Source: Mactromeris polynyma
Lineage: Eukaryota; Mollusca; Bivalvia; Venerida; Mactridae
NCBI GenBank assembly: GCA_032209605.1
Contig: JASFXZ010000045.1
Coordinates: 2,852,001 to 2,916,000 of the forward strand
DNA length: 64,000 nt
Reading direction: 5' to 3'
The notes under the pieces were generated by a model. It saw only the letters and a program-made list of their open reading frames with translations. It was not told the origin of the DNA and searched no databases. Each line of letters begins with the position of its first letter. Positions within the stretch are counted from its first letter, which is position 1. Position numbers and translations under genes: made by a program. Shown here piece by piece: positions 37,201 to 50,300 of this stretch.

Positions 37201-40200
37201 TTGCGCCTCTGTTTCCTAACGTATGTACCCTTTAACCTCATCAAGTGCCTTATGTTTTATGGATTGTTGTTTTCCCGGAGGTCTGTGTGGGGAGCCACTG
37301 TCTTATGTATGTGGCGTTCCCTGTAGCAACTTATTCCTTCTCTTTTGTCATTTTAAGCCATATGCACCAATCTACTACAGAATCACAAGAAATAAATACC
37401 GTTTTAAAAGGCATATGTAAAGTATATTGTACAGAATAACAGTATACTTCCGAAATTCCAAAAACAACGCGGTATATATTTCATGGCAATTTTTGGTTCA
37501 TCAATCAAGTCTTGAAAACAATTGTGTAAGATAATCACTCAAAATATTGCTTCTTTAATTAAAAGGCTTCGTAGAAGAAAGGTGATAAGTCGAAAGTCAG
37601 CGAGTTAATCACATACATGTATATCAATAGCGTGACGGAAACCTTAAGGATTGACGTTCTGTATTCTTACCAAAGCACCAGCTGCCTTAATGTAAGCATT
37701 TGATTTGATAGAGACGTTTCATTTCATCCCGATCACAATTCGTAGGTGACATATCAGATGAAATCCATGGCTATGACCGGACATCGACTTAGTTCTGCTG
37801 TAGGAAATACGGTAACAACACGAACGTGTGATTTCACGTGTCATCGTTGTAGGACGAAATGACGACGAATCGGACCACATGCTGCGTGATGATCTCGTTC
37901 CGCGCCATTACACTGTCCCGAGCTCCATTTACAATTTTCAATCACACGGACATCACTGTATTGCACTTCTGTGCGTCTGTACAGTGTCTCCAGTTAGTCA
38001 GATATGTTGATGTGAAGCCGTTTATGTGATACCAATGGTGGCTGTCTAACCCGTTGGTGGTTCACAATGGTCTGATGGAAACGTCGCCATAGAGACCTTT
38101 CGACCGACGACGCTCTGGTGTACTCCGGCTTGTAACAGTCCGCCGTCTTGCAGATTATTTTCGGAAGATGTGTATTAACAAGAAATATCTCGAAAAAAGA
38201 TGGTCGGTGCAATTTGAATATTAAGATTCGTTGTGCATTATAAAACAATGCCGAGAGTTACGATTGCTGGTCACTCCAGACCCTAAATGGATTTCGGTAA
38301 ATTCGCTGAAAATCAGTGAATTTCGGTAAGGTTTTATCGAAATGTTAACCAATCCTCGTCAAGGTTACACACCTTGTTCGGTTGAAGAGAAATTGCCTTG
38401 GTGGTTAACGTAAGATTTGATTAGTAAACACAACACTGATATGCAAATAGCAAAACCATGTTAGTACGGCTTCGCCGCAAAAATGACGTTTTGATGTTTT
38501 CCTGATCACTTAACTTCTACATAAATGTTTAGATGACATACCCACCACTGCACAAGTGGGAAATCAACATATGTGTTATATTTGGAAACGCCGTCTGGCA
38601 CAGGAGAAATATTATTGATACCATGCTCATTACCAGCACCATTCTTGTGCTTATCGATATTTCGAACTAAAAATTCCGCAAATATATTTTCAATTTCAAC
38701 AAAATATATTTGGACTGAAACGTTTTCATGCTTGATATGATTAAACATGTATATTCTTTCTTACACTGGGTTGATGAGTATAAAATATATATTTTTATAA
38801 GACAGATTTGAATAGTGTTATGTAATAAGACGTGATGTTCAAGATTGTAAATGTATCATATAGTCTTTATAAGACTTGGTTGAAGAGTATATTTAAATAT
38901 CCATTCCATATTTTTTTGGTTAAAGAGATTTTCAATATGCCAAGCATTTTGCGTACCTTACACATTGCAAAATACGAGGTAAGGTTCAATTTGATTATTC
39001 CCTCAAATTCAGCTATGCTCATCTCATCTATGTCTTTACTCCCTGGATCTTAAAATAGAAAACATAATCTGTCATCTCTTATACATGTTTACAGCCTGGA
39101 TCTAAAAATAGAACATAATCTGTCATCACTTATACATGTTTACAACCTGGATCTAAAAATAGAAAACATAATCTGTCATCTCTTATACATGTTTACAACC
39201 TGGATCTAAAAATAGAACATAATCTGTCATCACTTATACATGTTTACAACCTGGATCTAAAAATAGAACATAATCTGTCATCACTTATACATGTTTACAA
39301 CCTGGATCTAAAAATAGAAAACATATCGTTTACCTATTTAGTACTTACTTAGTCAGTTAAGTGATTTATCTGGTATGTGGCAGAAAATACAACGCCATAA
39401 AATAAACCGTTCCATGTCATCTCATATGTATTTTGCTATGTGCCAAAACAGTACTTACTCTATGACAAAATATTCACTACTTAAAAGAGGCATTGTGTAT
39501 TTCTTATTGACTACATCCCGACACAAAATATTCTACACATTCTACACATCCCATACACAGATGAACGGTACGTGACTCGGCGTTAACAATTATAATCGAC
39601 AAAATACAGAATATCGTAGTGATATTGCCAATTGCATATTTCCAGCCTGATTGTATGTGTAAAATTAATAGCAAACTCAGATATGCAAAAACAACTTACG
39701 GAAACCGGCATTGTTTATAAGACAGTCTATACGTCCAAACTTCTCCATGACTGCGTTGATAGCAGACTGAAAAGATGAGAAATAGTCATTGTTCCATTAA
39801 CAAGCTTGCACACATATAGCTCTTATTTTTTTAAAAGTAGGTTCACACTTTTATATAAAGCATTCAATCACTGAACGCGCAAGTAAATAAAACGTCCCGT
39901 TGCATTTACGAGACAGATGTAAGAGCTCTGTTTACAATATGTCATCATTGTTGTTGTAAGTCTGAGTATAAACTTCATAATTCATTGATCGACAGCCAAC
40001 GAGTTGGACAGTACATGTAGTTTCTAGAAAAACACTTAATTGGATTTTAATTCCATTTTAATTAGTTTGGACGTCACATACTTCAGTGACGCCACCTATG
40101 TTCTAAGCATTTCTGTAGGTGGTAATACAGGTAAAAAAACGGTCATATCATATAATTATATATACATAGCGCTTGTAACGCATGTGTATTGTTGAAATGT

Positions 40201-41076
40201 ACTGGTCAGTAAATATATCATTTTCAGTAATTCTAGTTAGATTTGATTAAAAAAATGTGCATATCTCTTGTCAATCTTGGTTACGTGTAGTTCTTAAACA
40301 TCATTTCTTCCACTGGTATTAACAAAACGATAAAAGAACCATTGTTGTATGATACTTATACAATCATATTGTTCTACAACCACCAGGTTCTAATTATTTA
40401 GCTTGCGCAAAAATGTCCGGAAAGTGTACCTTCACATTGTCTTCAACTTTGACGTCGCATTTCACAAACAGTATTTCTCCAGGACCATCGGTTGTCATGT
40501 TCATACCAGCCTGTTCTGCAGATTTGTCAACATATTTAATATTTTAAGTATACATTACTCATTTAAGCACGCAAGCACTCGATGGTGGTTTTAACTGTTT
40601 AATCAATAAAATGTGTGATATAATCAACAATTATTTCGAAATGGCGTTGAGAAGATCTACTAAGACATTAATTTAAATGAGTTTGTATGAGTATAGTTTG
40701 TGATATCTTGTTTCAAAATATATATTTACCGTTAATATCGAACACAGCGACTTTCCCGCCATTTTCCACTGAAAGAGAAAATATTGTTCAAGCATTCAGT
40801 GACGAAAACCCATAGAAAAAAAATATAATACAGATTTTCGATGACAAAGAAGAAATGGTATTATAAAGAAACTTTAGATTCTATTAAATTCGAGGTATAA
40901 AAAGGAATAATTCGACAAATCTGTTGGCGTAGGCAATATGATTTATGGTATGTTCTACCTGTAACTAAGGAATGATACTTACAAAATACGTCAACGCAAC
41001 CTTTCCCAATACCGCTACAACCTCCAGTTACTATAGCAACCTTGTCTTGAAATCTGAGCGCAGATTGGGAACTCAT
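34277..41076 (-). CDS. HSD17B14-like: HSD17B14-like SDR, gene B2 (complete)
   Basis: Nine exons (minus): 41076-40983, 40768-40730, 40515-40430, 39766-39700, 39048-38957, 36189-36085, 35771-35704, 35049-34953 and 34423-34277. All junctions are GT..AG with matching phases, giving 264 residues, close to human HSD17B14 (270). Features of a classical SDR: TGGCSGIG at 17-24; Asp42 at the end of beta-2 (VFDIN), which favours NAD(H); NNAG at 91-94; and the full tetrad Asn117 (KLNLTSY), Ser144 (NISSMSG), Tyr157 and Lys161 (YCTSK). The ending CSGGSEIGYGVKG matches the HSD17B14 tail. It should oxidise or reduce a hydroxy/keto substrate such as a steroid, retinoid, fatty acid or sugar; the substrate is not predictable. 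B1 (273) is its duplicate. The exon-5 acceptor is embedded in a minisatellite, and intron 5 holds an R1 element. Confidence 0.92.
36733..37345 (+). repeat. Interspersed repeat R1, long copy 5
   Basis: The most complete R1 copy. It runs from a gcgaagtcagtataaggctg block, through ttactgacagttccaaggct, to the core at 37240-37330, and lies inside intron 5 of B2. No long open frame, target-site duplication or A-rich tail is evident, so I cannot assign a class. Confidence 0.7.
39042..39325. repeat. ~51-53-bp tandem repeat overlapping B2 exon 5 acceptor
   Basis: Five full units and a partial sixth, each beginning cctggatct and ending atgtttacaa. The first unit begins inside coding exon 5 of B2 (up to 39048) and spans its 3' splice site. 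The other units lie in the intron and repeat that boundary. Confidence 0.93.
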
Positions 41077-42976
41077 TACTATACAACTATCGTGTAATCA
41101 AAGAAATAAATATAATAATTACATGTAAAAGTACATTCGGTATTTTTCATTCGTTGAGATGCCAAATTAAATTAGATTTATCACTTATTTATATCGAATA
41201 AGAAATGTCTTATCCAGTGAAAAGAATTCCTACATTAAATCAGCTTAATGTACAGTCAAAACTTCAGTCTGTATATAGAAACATGTATCAGTGCTAAAGG
41301 GACAGACCCAGCAATTTGTTAATTGATGAAACACTTTTAATGTAAGTAATGGATATATTTGGTTAAATGTTTATATGTTTAAGGGTTTTGTCCAAAGTTA
41401 AGTAATTCAGGAAATTTGTCTATTGCGGTAAAAAAGTGATAACATGCCGCTTTCTCAGATTTTACTGTAGCTATAGGTAACATATTGTGCACGAGTGGAT
41501 GAAAGGCATAACATTTACATAAAATATCACAGCTATATCAGATCATATGCAAATATTTACCAAATCTGATGAATAGATTTTAAAATATTTAAAATTTGTA
41601 ATGTTTTTTTACCGCTCGGTATTTTGACAGAAGACATACATTAGTGTTCATGTGTATTTTGTATATGATAAATAAATATACACGTACATGCATTTGTTTT
41701 AATTCTATATGGATCTGTTGGGAATATTTTGTTTTCTATTTCAAGTCTTCAAGCCAAGTCCCTTTAAGATAGTTTGTATAAGTTACACATATAACAAAAA
41801 TAAACAGGTCAACTGATAACGATAGCAAAGAGTTAGTCAAAACTCAAAACACTCCAGAGTACAGTTTGTATAAGTTACACATATAACATAAATAAATAGG
41901 TCATCTGATAACGATAGCAAAGAGTTAGTCAAAACTCAAAACACTCATGAGTACACAAACTTAGACTTTATGAGTATCTAAGCGGTGGTTTAGTACGCTG
42001 CTTCATCACTCTTCTATCTTCAGTTCATAAAAATGTTTACTTAAAACGAGTATATGAGTAGGTAGTGAAGCTCCGTTTTTATAGCATTTTCTGATACAAC
42101 TTTCAGATTCATGTTGCCACATATTTCTTTTGACGCTTTTTTTCGATTTATACGTCCATATACTTTCCTTCGAACATTATTTGCAAATTAAATAAGGTTA
42201 TTTATAATATATTTATTAAATATAATTATATGCTATGATAAATCACTAGGCACGATTTGGTCTTAGACAGTAATTATCATGCAGTATAACTGACTTGTGT
42301 AACATGAACATGTTTGTTCATTGAAAGTATACGTGTGTGGCACTGGCAGTAAAGAAGCTAAAAAACACAAGTTTTGCTTTTATTTTTTTAGCTCATATCT
42401 GTTATATACAAATCATAATTTATGTCGAAGCGGGAAGTATTTAACCATGACCTTTGTCTCCATAATCTTGTTTTGCAAACAATGTCGTACCTTTAATATG
42501 TTCGACGGCTTGAAACACTTTCTTATCTGAACTTGGAACCTTGATAAAAACACACTTGCGAAACAAAAGCTTGTGAACAGTACACACAACTTATTAAAAC
42601 TTGTAGACAATTAATTCATTTTAAATCATCTGTCATGTGGTCTTTTTATAAAGTGCAATAGACAATTAATGGGCATAGTAGACATATAAAATAAATACAA
42701 GACAAACATTCATGCAGGCATCCCGGACGCTGCTACAATATCGCATGCAACTTGTTTTCATAGCTCATAAAGTTTTCTATTTTTACTAATGCCCTAGTTT
42801 TGTCCCGACGAACTCGCTGGAAACTTGCTCGAGAATTCACCTTGTTTTATCTGCAAGTCATTGTCAATGTGGGGATGCGCATATTAAGCCCTAGAACTCA
42901 TGCAGTTTGAATGGAATATTCATACTTCATGTATGATACATGAAAGCAGAAAATATAACCATTTTTTCGGCGACTT

Positions 42977-43146
42977 CTCCCTAGTTGTCCCCCTGAATTG
43001 TCCGTAGTTATTTTTATGGTCGGCTAGACAATTTCTTGCGCCCCTGTTCCCGTGTATGTTTACCCTTGCACCTCCTCAGTGCCTAATGTTTTGTAGACTG
43101 TTGTTTTACCGGGGATCTGTGTGGGGGACATTTTCTTGTACATGTA
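42977..43146 (+). repeat. Interspersed repeat R1, copy 6
   Basis: The duplicate of copy 1. Again it lies directly against the 49-bp array, but the last part of its tail (the gtggcg... stretch seen at about 2350-2388) is missing. Confidence 0.7.
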
Positions 43147-44774
43147 CTATCTAAATGTCTGTATATATTGCCCTTGTCACCACTGTTTAACCTTGCTATC
43201 TAAATGTCTGTATATATTGCCCTTGTCACCACTGTTTAACCTTGCTATCTAAATGTCTGTATATATTGCCCTTGTCGTCACTGTTTAACCTTGCTATCTA
43301 AATGTCTGTATATATTGCCCTTGTCGCCACTGTTTAACCTTGCTATCTAAATGTCTGTATATATTGCCCTTGCCGCCACTGTTTAACTTTGCTATCTAAA
43401 TGTCTGTATATATTGCCCTGGTCGCCACTGTTTAACCTTGCTAATTAAATGTCTGTATATATTGCCCTTGCCGCCACTGTTTAACCTTGCTAATTAAATG
43501 TCTGTATATATTGCCCTTGTCGCCACTGTTTAACCTTGCTATCTGAATGTCTGTATATATTGCCCTTGTCGCTACTGTTTAACCTTGCTATCTAAATGTC
43601 TGTATATATTGCCCTAGTCGTCAGTGTTTAACCTTGCTATCTAAATGTCTGTATATATTGCCCTTGCCGCCACTGTTTAACCTTGCTATCTGAATGTCTG
43701 TATATATTGCCATTGTCGCCACTGTTTAACCTTGCTATCTGAATGTCTGTATATATTGCCCTTGTCGTCACTGTTTAACCTTGCTATCTAAATATCTATA
43801 TATATTGCCCTTGTCGCCACTGTTTAACCTTGCTATCTAAATGTCTGTATATATTGCCCTTGCCGTCACTGCTTAACCTTGCTATCTAAATGTCTGTATA
43901 TATTGCCCTTGTCGTCAGTGTTTAACCTTGGTATCTAAGTGTCTGTATATATTGCCATTGTCGTCAGTGTTTAACCTTGCTATCTAAATGTCTGTATATA
44001 TTGCCATTGTCGTCAGTGTTTAACCTTGCTATCTAAATGTCTGTATATATTGCCCATGCCGCCACTGTTTAACCTTGCTATCTGAATGTCTGTAAATATT
44101 GCCATTGTCGTCAGTGTTTAACCTTGCTATCTAAATGTCTGTATATATTGCCCATGCCGCCACTGTTTAACCTTGCTATCTAAATGTCTGTATATATTGC
44201 CCTTGCCGCCACTGTTTAACCTTGCTATCTAAATGTCTGTAAATATTGCCCTTGTCGTCAGTGTTTAACCTTGCTATCTAAATGTCTGTATATATTGCCC
44301 TTGACGTCACTGCTTAACCTTGCTATCTAAATGTCTGTATATATTGCCCTTGCCGCCACTGCTTAACCTTGCTATCTAAATGTCTGTATATATTGCCCTT
44401 GTCGTCAGTGTTTAACCTTGCTATCTAAATGTCTGTATATATTGCCCTTGTCGTCAGTGTTTAACCTTGCTATCTAAGTGTCTGTATATATTGCCCTTGT
44501 CGTCAGTGTTTAACCTTGCTATCTAAATGTCTGTATATATTGCCCTTGTCGTCAGTGTTTAACCTTGCTATCTAAGTCTCTGTATATATTGCCCTTGTCG
44601 TCACTGTTAAACCTTGCTATCTAAATGTCTGTATATATTGCCCTTGCCGCCACTGCTTAACCTTGCTATCTAAATGTTTGTATATATTGCCATTGTCGTC
44701 AGTGTTTAACCTTGCTATCTAAATGTCTGTATATATTGCCCTTGTCGCCACTGTTTAACCTTGCTATCTAAATG
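43147..44774. repeat. 49-bp minisatellite, right array (~33 units)
   Basis: The same 49-bp unit as 2390-6079 and the same flanks. The dominant variants differ: cgtcagtgttt is common here and rare on the left, while the ccgtcactgctt type that fills the left array is scarce. The two arrays have therefore expanded and homogenised independently since the duplication. Confidence 0.97.
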
Positions 44775-45526
44775 CCGAAAACAGTCGTAGTCTAAATCAT
44801 ACGTGCAGGATAACTTGCGCCTTGCTACATAAGTGGGATATGTGCCAGACACCATACATGTATATGTAAACTAGGAGATTATGTATAATCATGTAATTCA
44901 TCAAGAAAGTTTGCGTGTTTTGCTATGATGGCAATGCAGTTTGTTTTCTTAAATATATAATACGATCACGCATTGTTGACATAAATGATATTCTGCAATG
45001 TAATTACAAACTACTATTGTGCTACATGTATTAACAATATCATTTACCGGTATGCCTAACTTGAAGAACAGCATGGGTTCGGTTGAAAGTAGTTTATGCG
45101 GTATATTTTCAGTTACTCTGCCTTGTAGAAGGTCAATTTGCTGCGTAGATGCAAATGCTTTGGATTATCTGTCTATGTTCTACATTCATAAAGCTGTGTT
45201 AGGTGGTGAAATGTATAATTATAGTACATGTACGTGTATGCGATAATTTACTTCATTACCTTAATCAATTTCCTACCGGCGATATATTTTTATCATTAGA
45301 AATAAGTACATGTAGCTAAATATTATCTGTTTGAAACCTCACAGTTATATATGTTCAGCGTGTCGATATGGAAGTGTTTTATAGAATATTATTGAAACTT
45401 GCAGGAATAATTTAGCCTTATTAACATCATTAAAATGTATTATGTACTGATTATACTGCTATGGTAACAGTAGTTGTCACATCATGACGCACTCCTACAT
45501 TTACTAATTAAATGTGGGCACCGATG

Positions 45527-45694
45527 TACGGTGTTCCGTTAGGGCCATCGTGGCATCGCCCCTTCGCGCACTGGGCGATGGCACGATGAGACAATGACGC
45601 GATGGCACGATGACACGATGCGATGGTACGATGACACGATGCGATTGTACGATGACACGATGCGATGGTACGATGTTCTATCGCATCGTGTCAT
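45527..45694. mobile_element. Truncated foldback element (right copy)
   Basis: The left arm and centre of the element at 6870-7235 are present, but the sequence jumps from the start of the right arm to host DNA equivalent to about 7399. The right terminal repeat is gone. Confidence 0.75.
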
Positions 45695-47238
45695 GTGCTG
45701 GTTTCTAGTACTAAAATGAAATCCACCATACGATCTAATTACTAAGTTGTAATATGGATAATAAGGGCACACCCTTTGTATGTGTTATGTCGTGTATGTA
45801 TCCTATTGCAACAAAACATCAAACCTTAGCCAATAACAGCAAATATAGACATAATGTTGGATTAGATATCCTAGGTAATCAAGAGTCGTGTATTGTTTAA
45901 TACATTATTTAAAATGAAAATGCATAAATCTTTACATTTTATCACTTGATTTATGCGCAATGTTTTGGACCCTGATAGACCGTAAACGTATTCTTTAGCT
46001 TGTCTAAATCGCTGAGGTGTGCTGCCAGTCATACTTGTTGCTTATTTGAACACACATCGTTGTTCTGTAAACATATGGTGCAATACCTATCCATATTCAA
46101 ACGCCGGCGTTAATTAATTGTTGAAAGTCTATCGAAGGAACGCCACATCGTCCCAGTATCACACCGCAGTCCTTCGGCCTATTGTGAGCACAAACTATAC
46201 TCATTCAAAGTTAAAATACAATTAAAAGAGCGAAGACTTGAATCAGTATAACATCAAGCCAACATCGAACATAATTGATATACATGTGTTTCAAAACAAA
46301 TTCATACGTTCATATGAACCTTGACACAGCTGCCATAAACCAACCGCAACAAGCCTCGGTCAAAGCGATAGATGTGTATGATTGAATTTTATACTTAGTT
46401 AGTAAGTATAGACGTGTGTAGTGTTTTCTATATGTTGATAATGATGATGCAATCACCGGACTGCATCTAAATGTAGAAATAGAAATATCCCTTGCATGTG
46501 TTGTTTTCATTATAATTTTCTTTTTCAAATTTACGTTCGAACATAGATAATGCGAAACTACATCGCCGGAATGGACCAACTTTTAAATCATTTAATATGA
46601 AACCTCGCCGAACGACTTATAAATGAAACATTACAATATCAGACAAATCTTAGAAATAGACAAGGGACTCGTGAAAAATCAATGATAGTTCAGTTGGGTG
46701 AATGTCCAAAAAACGTTAACAATCAAGGAGACCTTGACTTTTAAACGAACGCACGTAAGCAGTAAAATTGAAGATGATACGTCTTCGGCATGCCTCTGTC
46801 CTTGGTGTTTAGTTGTCAGCCCCTTGCGGAATATCCAAACACTTCATGAAGCCGACCAGAAACACTTTGTTGCCACAAGAAGCAAAAGCAACAAGCGTCA
46901 CCATAAAATCTGATTTCATTGTAATTGTGAGAAAGGAATAAAGAAAAACGCAATAAAATATAAGTATGATTTTAATATTCATTTATATCATATCATTTCT
47001 ACCACTATAGTTAACATAACATTTTAAAGTTGAACAAATTGCGAATGAATATTCGACTGATTACATGAATAATGTACACTATGTTAGTTAAGAGTAATTG
47101 AGACATCGAATCAAAACTGGTGTCATTCAATTAATTAGTAATAGTTTAAGTGTTTAATATTTTCTAAATTATCACAAACACTGCCCTTGAGACGGATCAT
47201 ATACATGAATCAATAGGGGTCACGCTCAATTTTTAAAA

Positions 47239-47244
47239 TTTATT
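47239..47244 (-). promoter_or_regulatory. Candidate polyadenylation signal of A2
   Basis: AATAAA on the minus strand, about 105 nt past the A2 stop codon; conserved at 8987-8992 in A1. Confidence 0.45.
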
Positions 47245-47347
47245 TTCAATGATGTGATACATTTGACATAAATTAGAGACAATTTGACACATGCTGGTTT
47301 GATATTGTTTTAGCAGGTAATATTAACAAGTTGAAATTTTAAACGTT

Positions 47348-50300
47348 TTAGAATTGGAATTTAGGATCTTTTACTCCAAAACCAATGTCATATCCACCAG
47401 TGCATTGAAGTTGTTGTCCAGTGGTACAAGTTGCATCAAAGCCAAGATAGACACAAGCTAAACCAATCTCACGGGGTGTACAGAGTTTCCCCAGTGCCTT
47501 GAAAGTAATACGAATAAAATGAACACACTTCAAAACGTCAGAGTTGCTTTAATCTTTTAAAGTTAACCTCCTCAGTCCCCTAATGTTTATAGACTGTTGT
47601 TTCCCTGGGGTCTGTGTGGAGAGGCATTGTATTATGTATCACAGTCAGCAGTATGCATTATCACAACACTAATCTACACTTTTCTATATATTTCCAAAAT
47701 AGTTGTGTTTTCTTGTTATCGAATGCCAATTATGTCAAATGTGATTCGTTTTCACTTTTTATACCCAGCAGAGCATTATTATCAAGATCTCTTCAGTGGA
47801 ATGTTAATCGAACAATTAGTCTATTCGTACCTAATCTTGTTCTTGGTGTACTTATGTGTTAATATATATGTCAATTAAACAACATTTCAGTTTGGATAGG
47901 GATGTAATTTTAATTTCCAACCAAAGTTGCGTTCAAGTAAAATTCGGGTAGAATAAAAAAACTTACATTACAGGACATAAGCGTCTTTACCCCTTCTTCA
48001 CCACATGCCCAGTGTAATAACGGAGTATCTGTTGCTCCGGGGGCAACACTGAAATGTATTCGGTATCTTCTTTATCTCCAATATGTAATATACTCAATGA
48101 ATAAGTTTGTCTAATGTTTAGATATATTTCAGTTCAGAGTGCTTCTTGAATCCGTTAAAGTTCCGAGAGTAAATAACACCATCAAATTGTTTCTTGCAGT
48201 ATTTTGAGCGGCCTAGTAATAATAAATTTTAGAGCTACCGGGTGCGGTCAATTTTAGTGTATAAACACAATGTAAAACATTCGACCTAACAACCAATACC
48301 AAACTTAGCGCATAGGGGTACTGTACATCTTTTTATGCTGTTATCGGGACCACATTCAGAACATCTTATGTCTTGCCATAGACATGAAGCTTTCATATAT
48401 ACATTTTATATAATACTGCAGCCAACAATTTCCACTAAAATTATTATATATACATGTACATGAATAAGATTTGAATCATATGACGGGATTTAAATTACGA
48501 GAAGTTAGTGGAGGTAGAGCGTATGTATGAATATGTCTGACTTACGAGTTAACTCGTACACCATGTTCGGCCTCATCCACAGCCAATGCAACAGTTAGCC
48601 CGGATACGCCACCCTGTGATTATAAAAAAATATATTCTCAGTTGCACGTGTGACTCATTCAGTGAGTATTTCTTAATTGTTTTTGGACGGTACCGCTCAG
48701 GTACCGTCTATAGTAGTGGCAATTTTGAGAGGCATACAACAATTGGTTCCCGTTTTCAGAACGCAAAACAGGCTGAAAGCCGGTAATATGTCAAAAACAT
48801 ACACATCGACCTAATTACTATGCGAAAAGTAGTTCCAAAGTTTACCGACCTTGATAATATCATAAACGTTTCAATAAAATGAAATATTGCAATGTATTAA
48901 TACACACGAGTTTGTTTACAGTTTTGGATTTTTCGTAGATATGGTCTCGTTGCGCATTATCGGTGTCATCTTTCTACGTACACATCACTCTGTGCTTGGA
49001 AAATTAATTGGAAAAAATACCACTAGGCCACACCAAATTGATCTCACGTTCGTCGGATTTCCCGCACCAAATTATCAGGATTTTATATATTTTAATTTGC
49101 GCTGGGTCGAAATTTCCCGGTACGAAAAAAAAGTGAATTCCGTATCTTGATTGGGCAAATGCATTCATCTAGGATAGCATGGAAGAATAGCTACACAACT
49201 AGAATTTAGAACACACAATGGTAAGCCCCCTTATTTAGTTTAAGTTTTACATTGTTCAGAATCACCCTGTCTGTCAGTGGTTGTGTCCAGATATAACATA
49301 CATGTATTTAGTTTAAGGCAAGAAATACTTAATCAGTTTTCAAGGAAATGTAACTTGGCAAACAGAAGCTATCAGAAGTGTAGATTATGTAAGAAATCTT
49401 TGAGCCATATCCACCAAGGTATTAAGGAGTTACGACCCAATAACAGAAACTAGTAGTGCATCTCATGGTAACATTCAAGTCTAAGTGGGTGGCTCACTGA
49501 TGTCTAGTTTTAAGTTTGCAGCCAGCATTGCTCAATTTTTTGGTTACTCAATAAATGGATTGAATTGGAGAAAAAAGCACTGTCAGTGAAATTTTAAGAA
49601 ATATAAGAAAAATAAAATAATAAATAAAGACCTGCCGCCTGTGAAATTTTGAGAAGTTAACAAAATACAAATACATATTTGCTCGCTCGCCCCATCGTTT
49701 TCTTAAAAAATCTGAAGAACTAATGAACAATTTGGTGTAGCCAAATGGGCTTTTATTAAAGCCAGTAAAACACTTAACACATTTATAACATATATACGCA
49801 AAGGCTAATTAGTTTCAAAACGTATATACAGGCATAACAAATTCTATAAAATTTACCTTTATATTGTCATTTGTCGCATCTGTCTATCATGCTTCCTTAC
49901 TTTAAAATGTTGGCACTTAATTATCATATCATGATATCTAGTCAGTTTTTGTGGTTATCCTGTTGTATAGTTTCTATTACCCTTTTCAGCTTCATACTGA
50001 TATCATAATATACATTTTTATTTTTCGCTCGCTTGAATAAAAGACAGTTTGAAAAAAATACATTTTAATTTTTTTTTCGCTCGCTCGCCCCATTTTTTGG
50101 GGGAAAAAATCCGAAGAACAAAAATATAATTTGGTGTGGCCCTACAACAAGATAACTCAACACCTATGGCAAGCTAGTGATATCATAACTTTATGCCTGG
50201 GCATACTGATTTTACTCAAAGTTCGTGCTGATATAATTTAATATGTCATTTTATAATTAAATATTCACAAACGTTACATAAAGGGTCTGATATCTTTGTA

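Noticed and set aside
37671..37730. Minus-strand phrase resembling an SDR segment (AYIKAAGAL followed by GTAAGA)
   Set aside because: No Tyr-x-x-x-Lys spacing, no acceptor in a suitable phase, and B2 is already complete without it.
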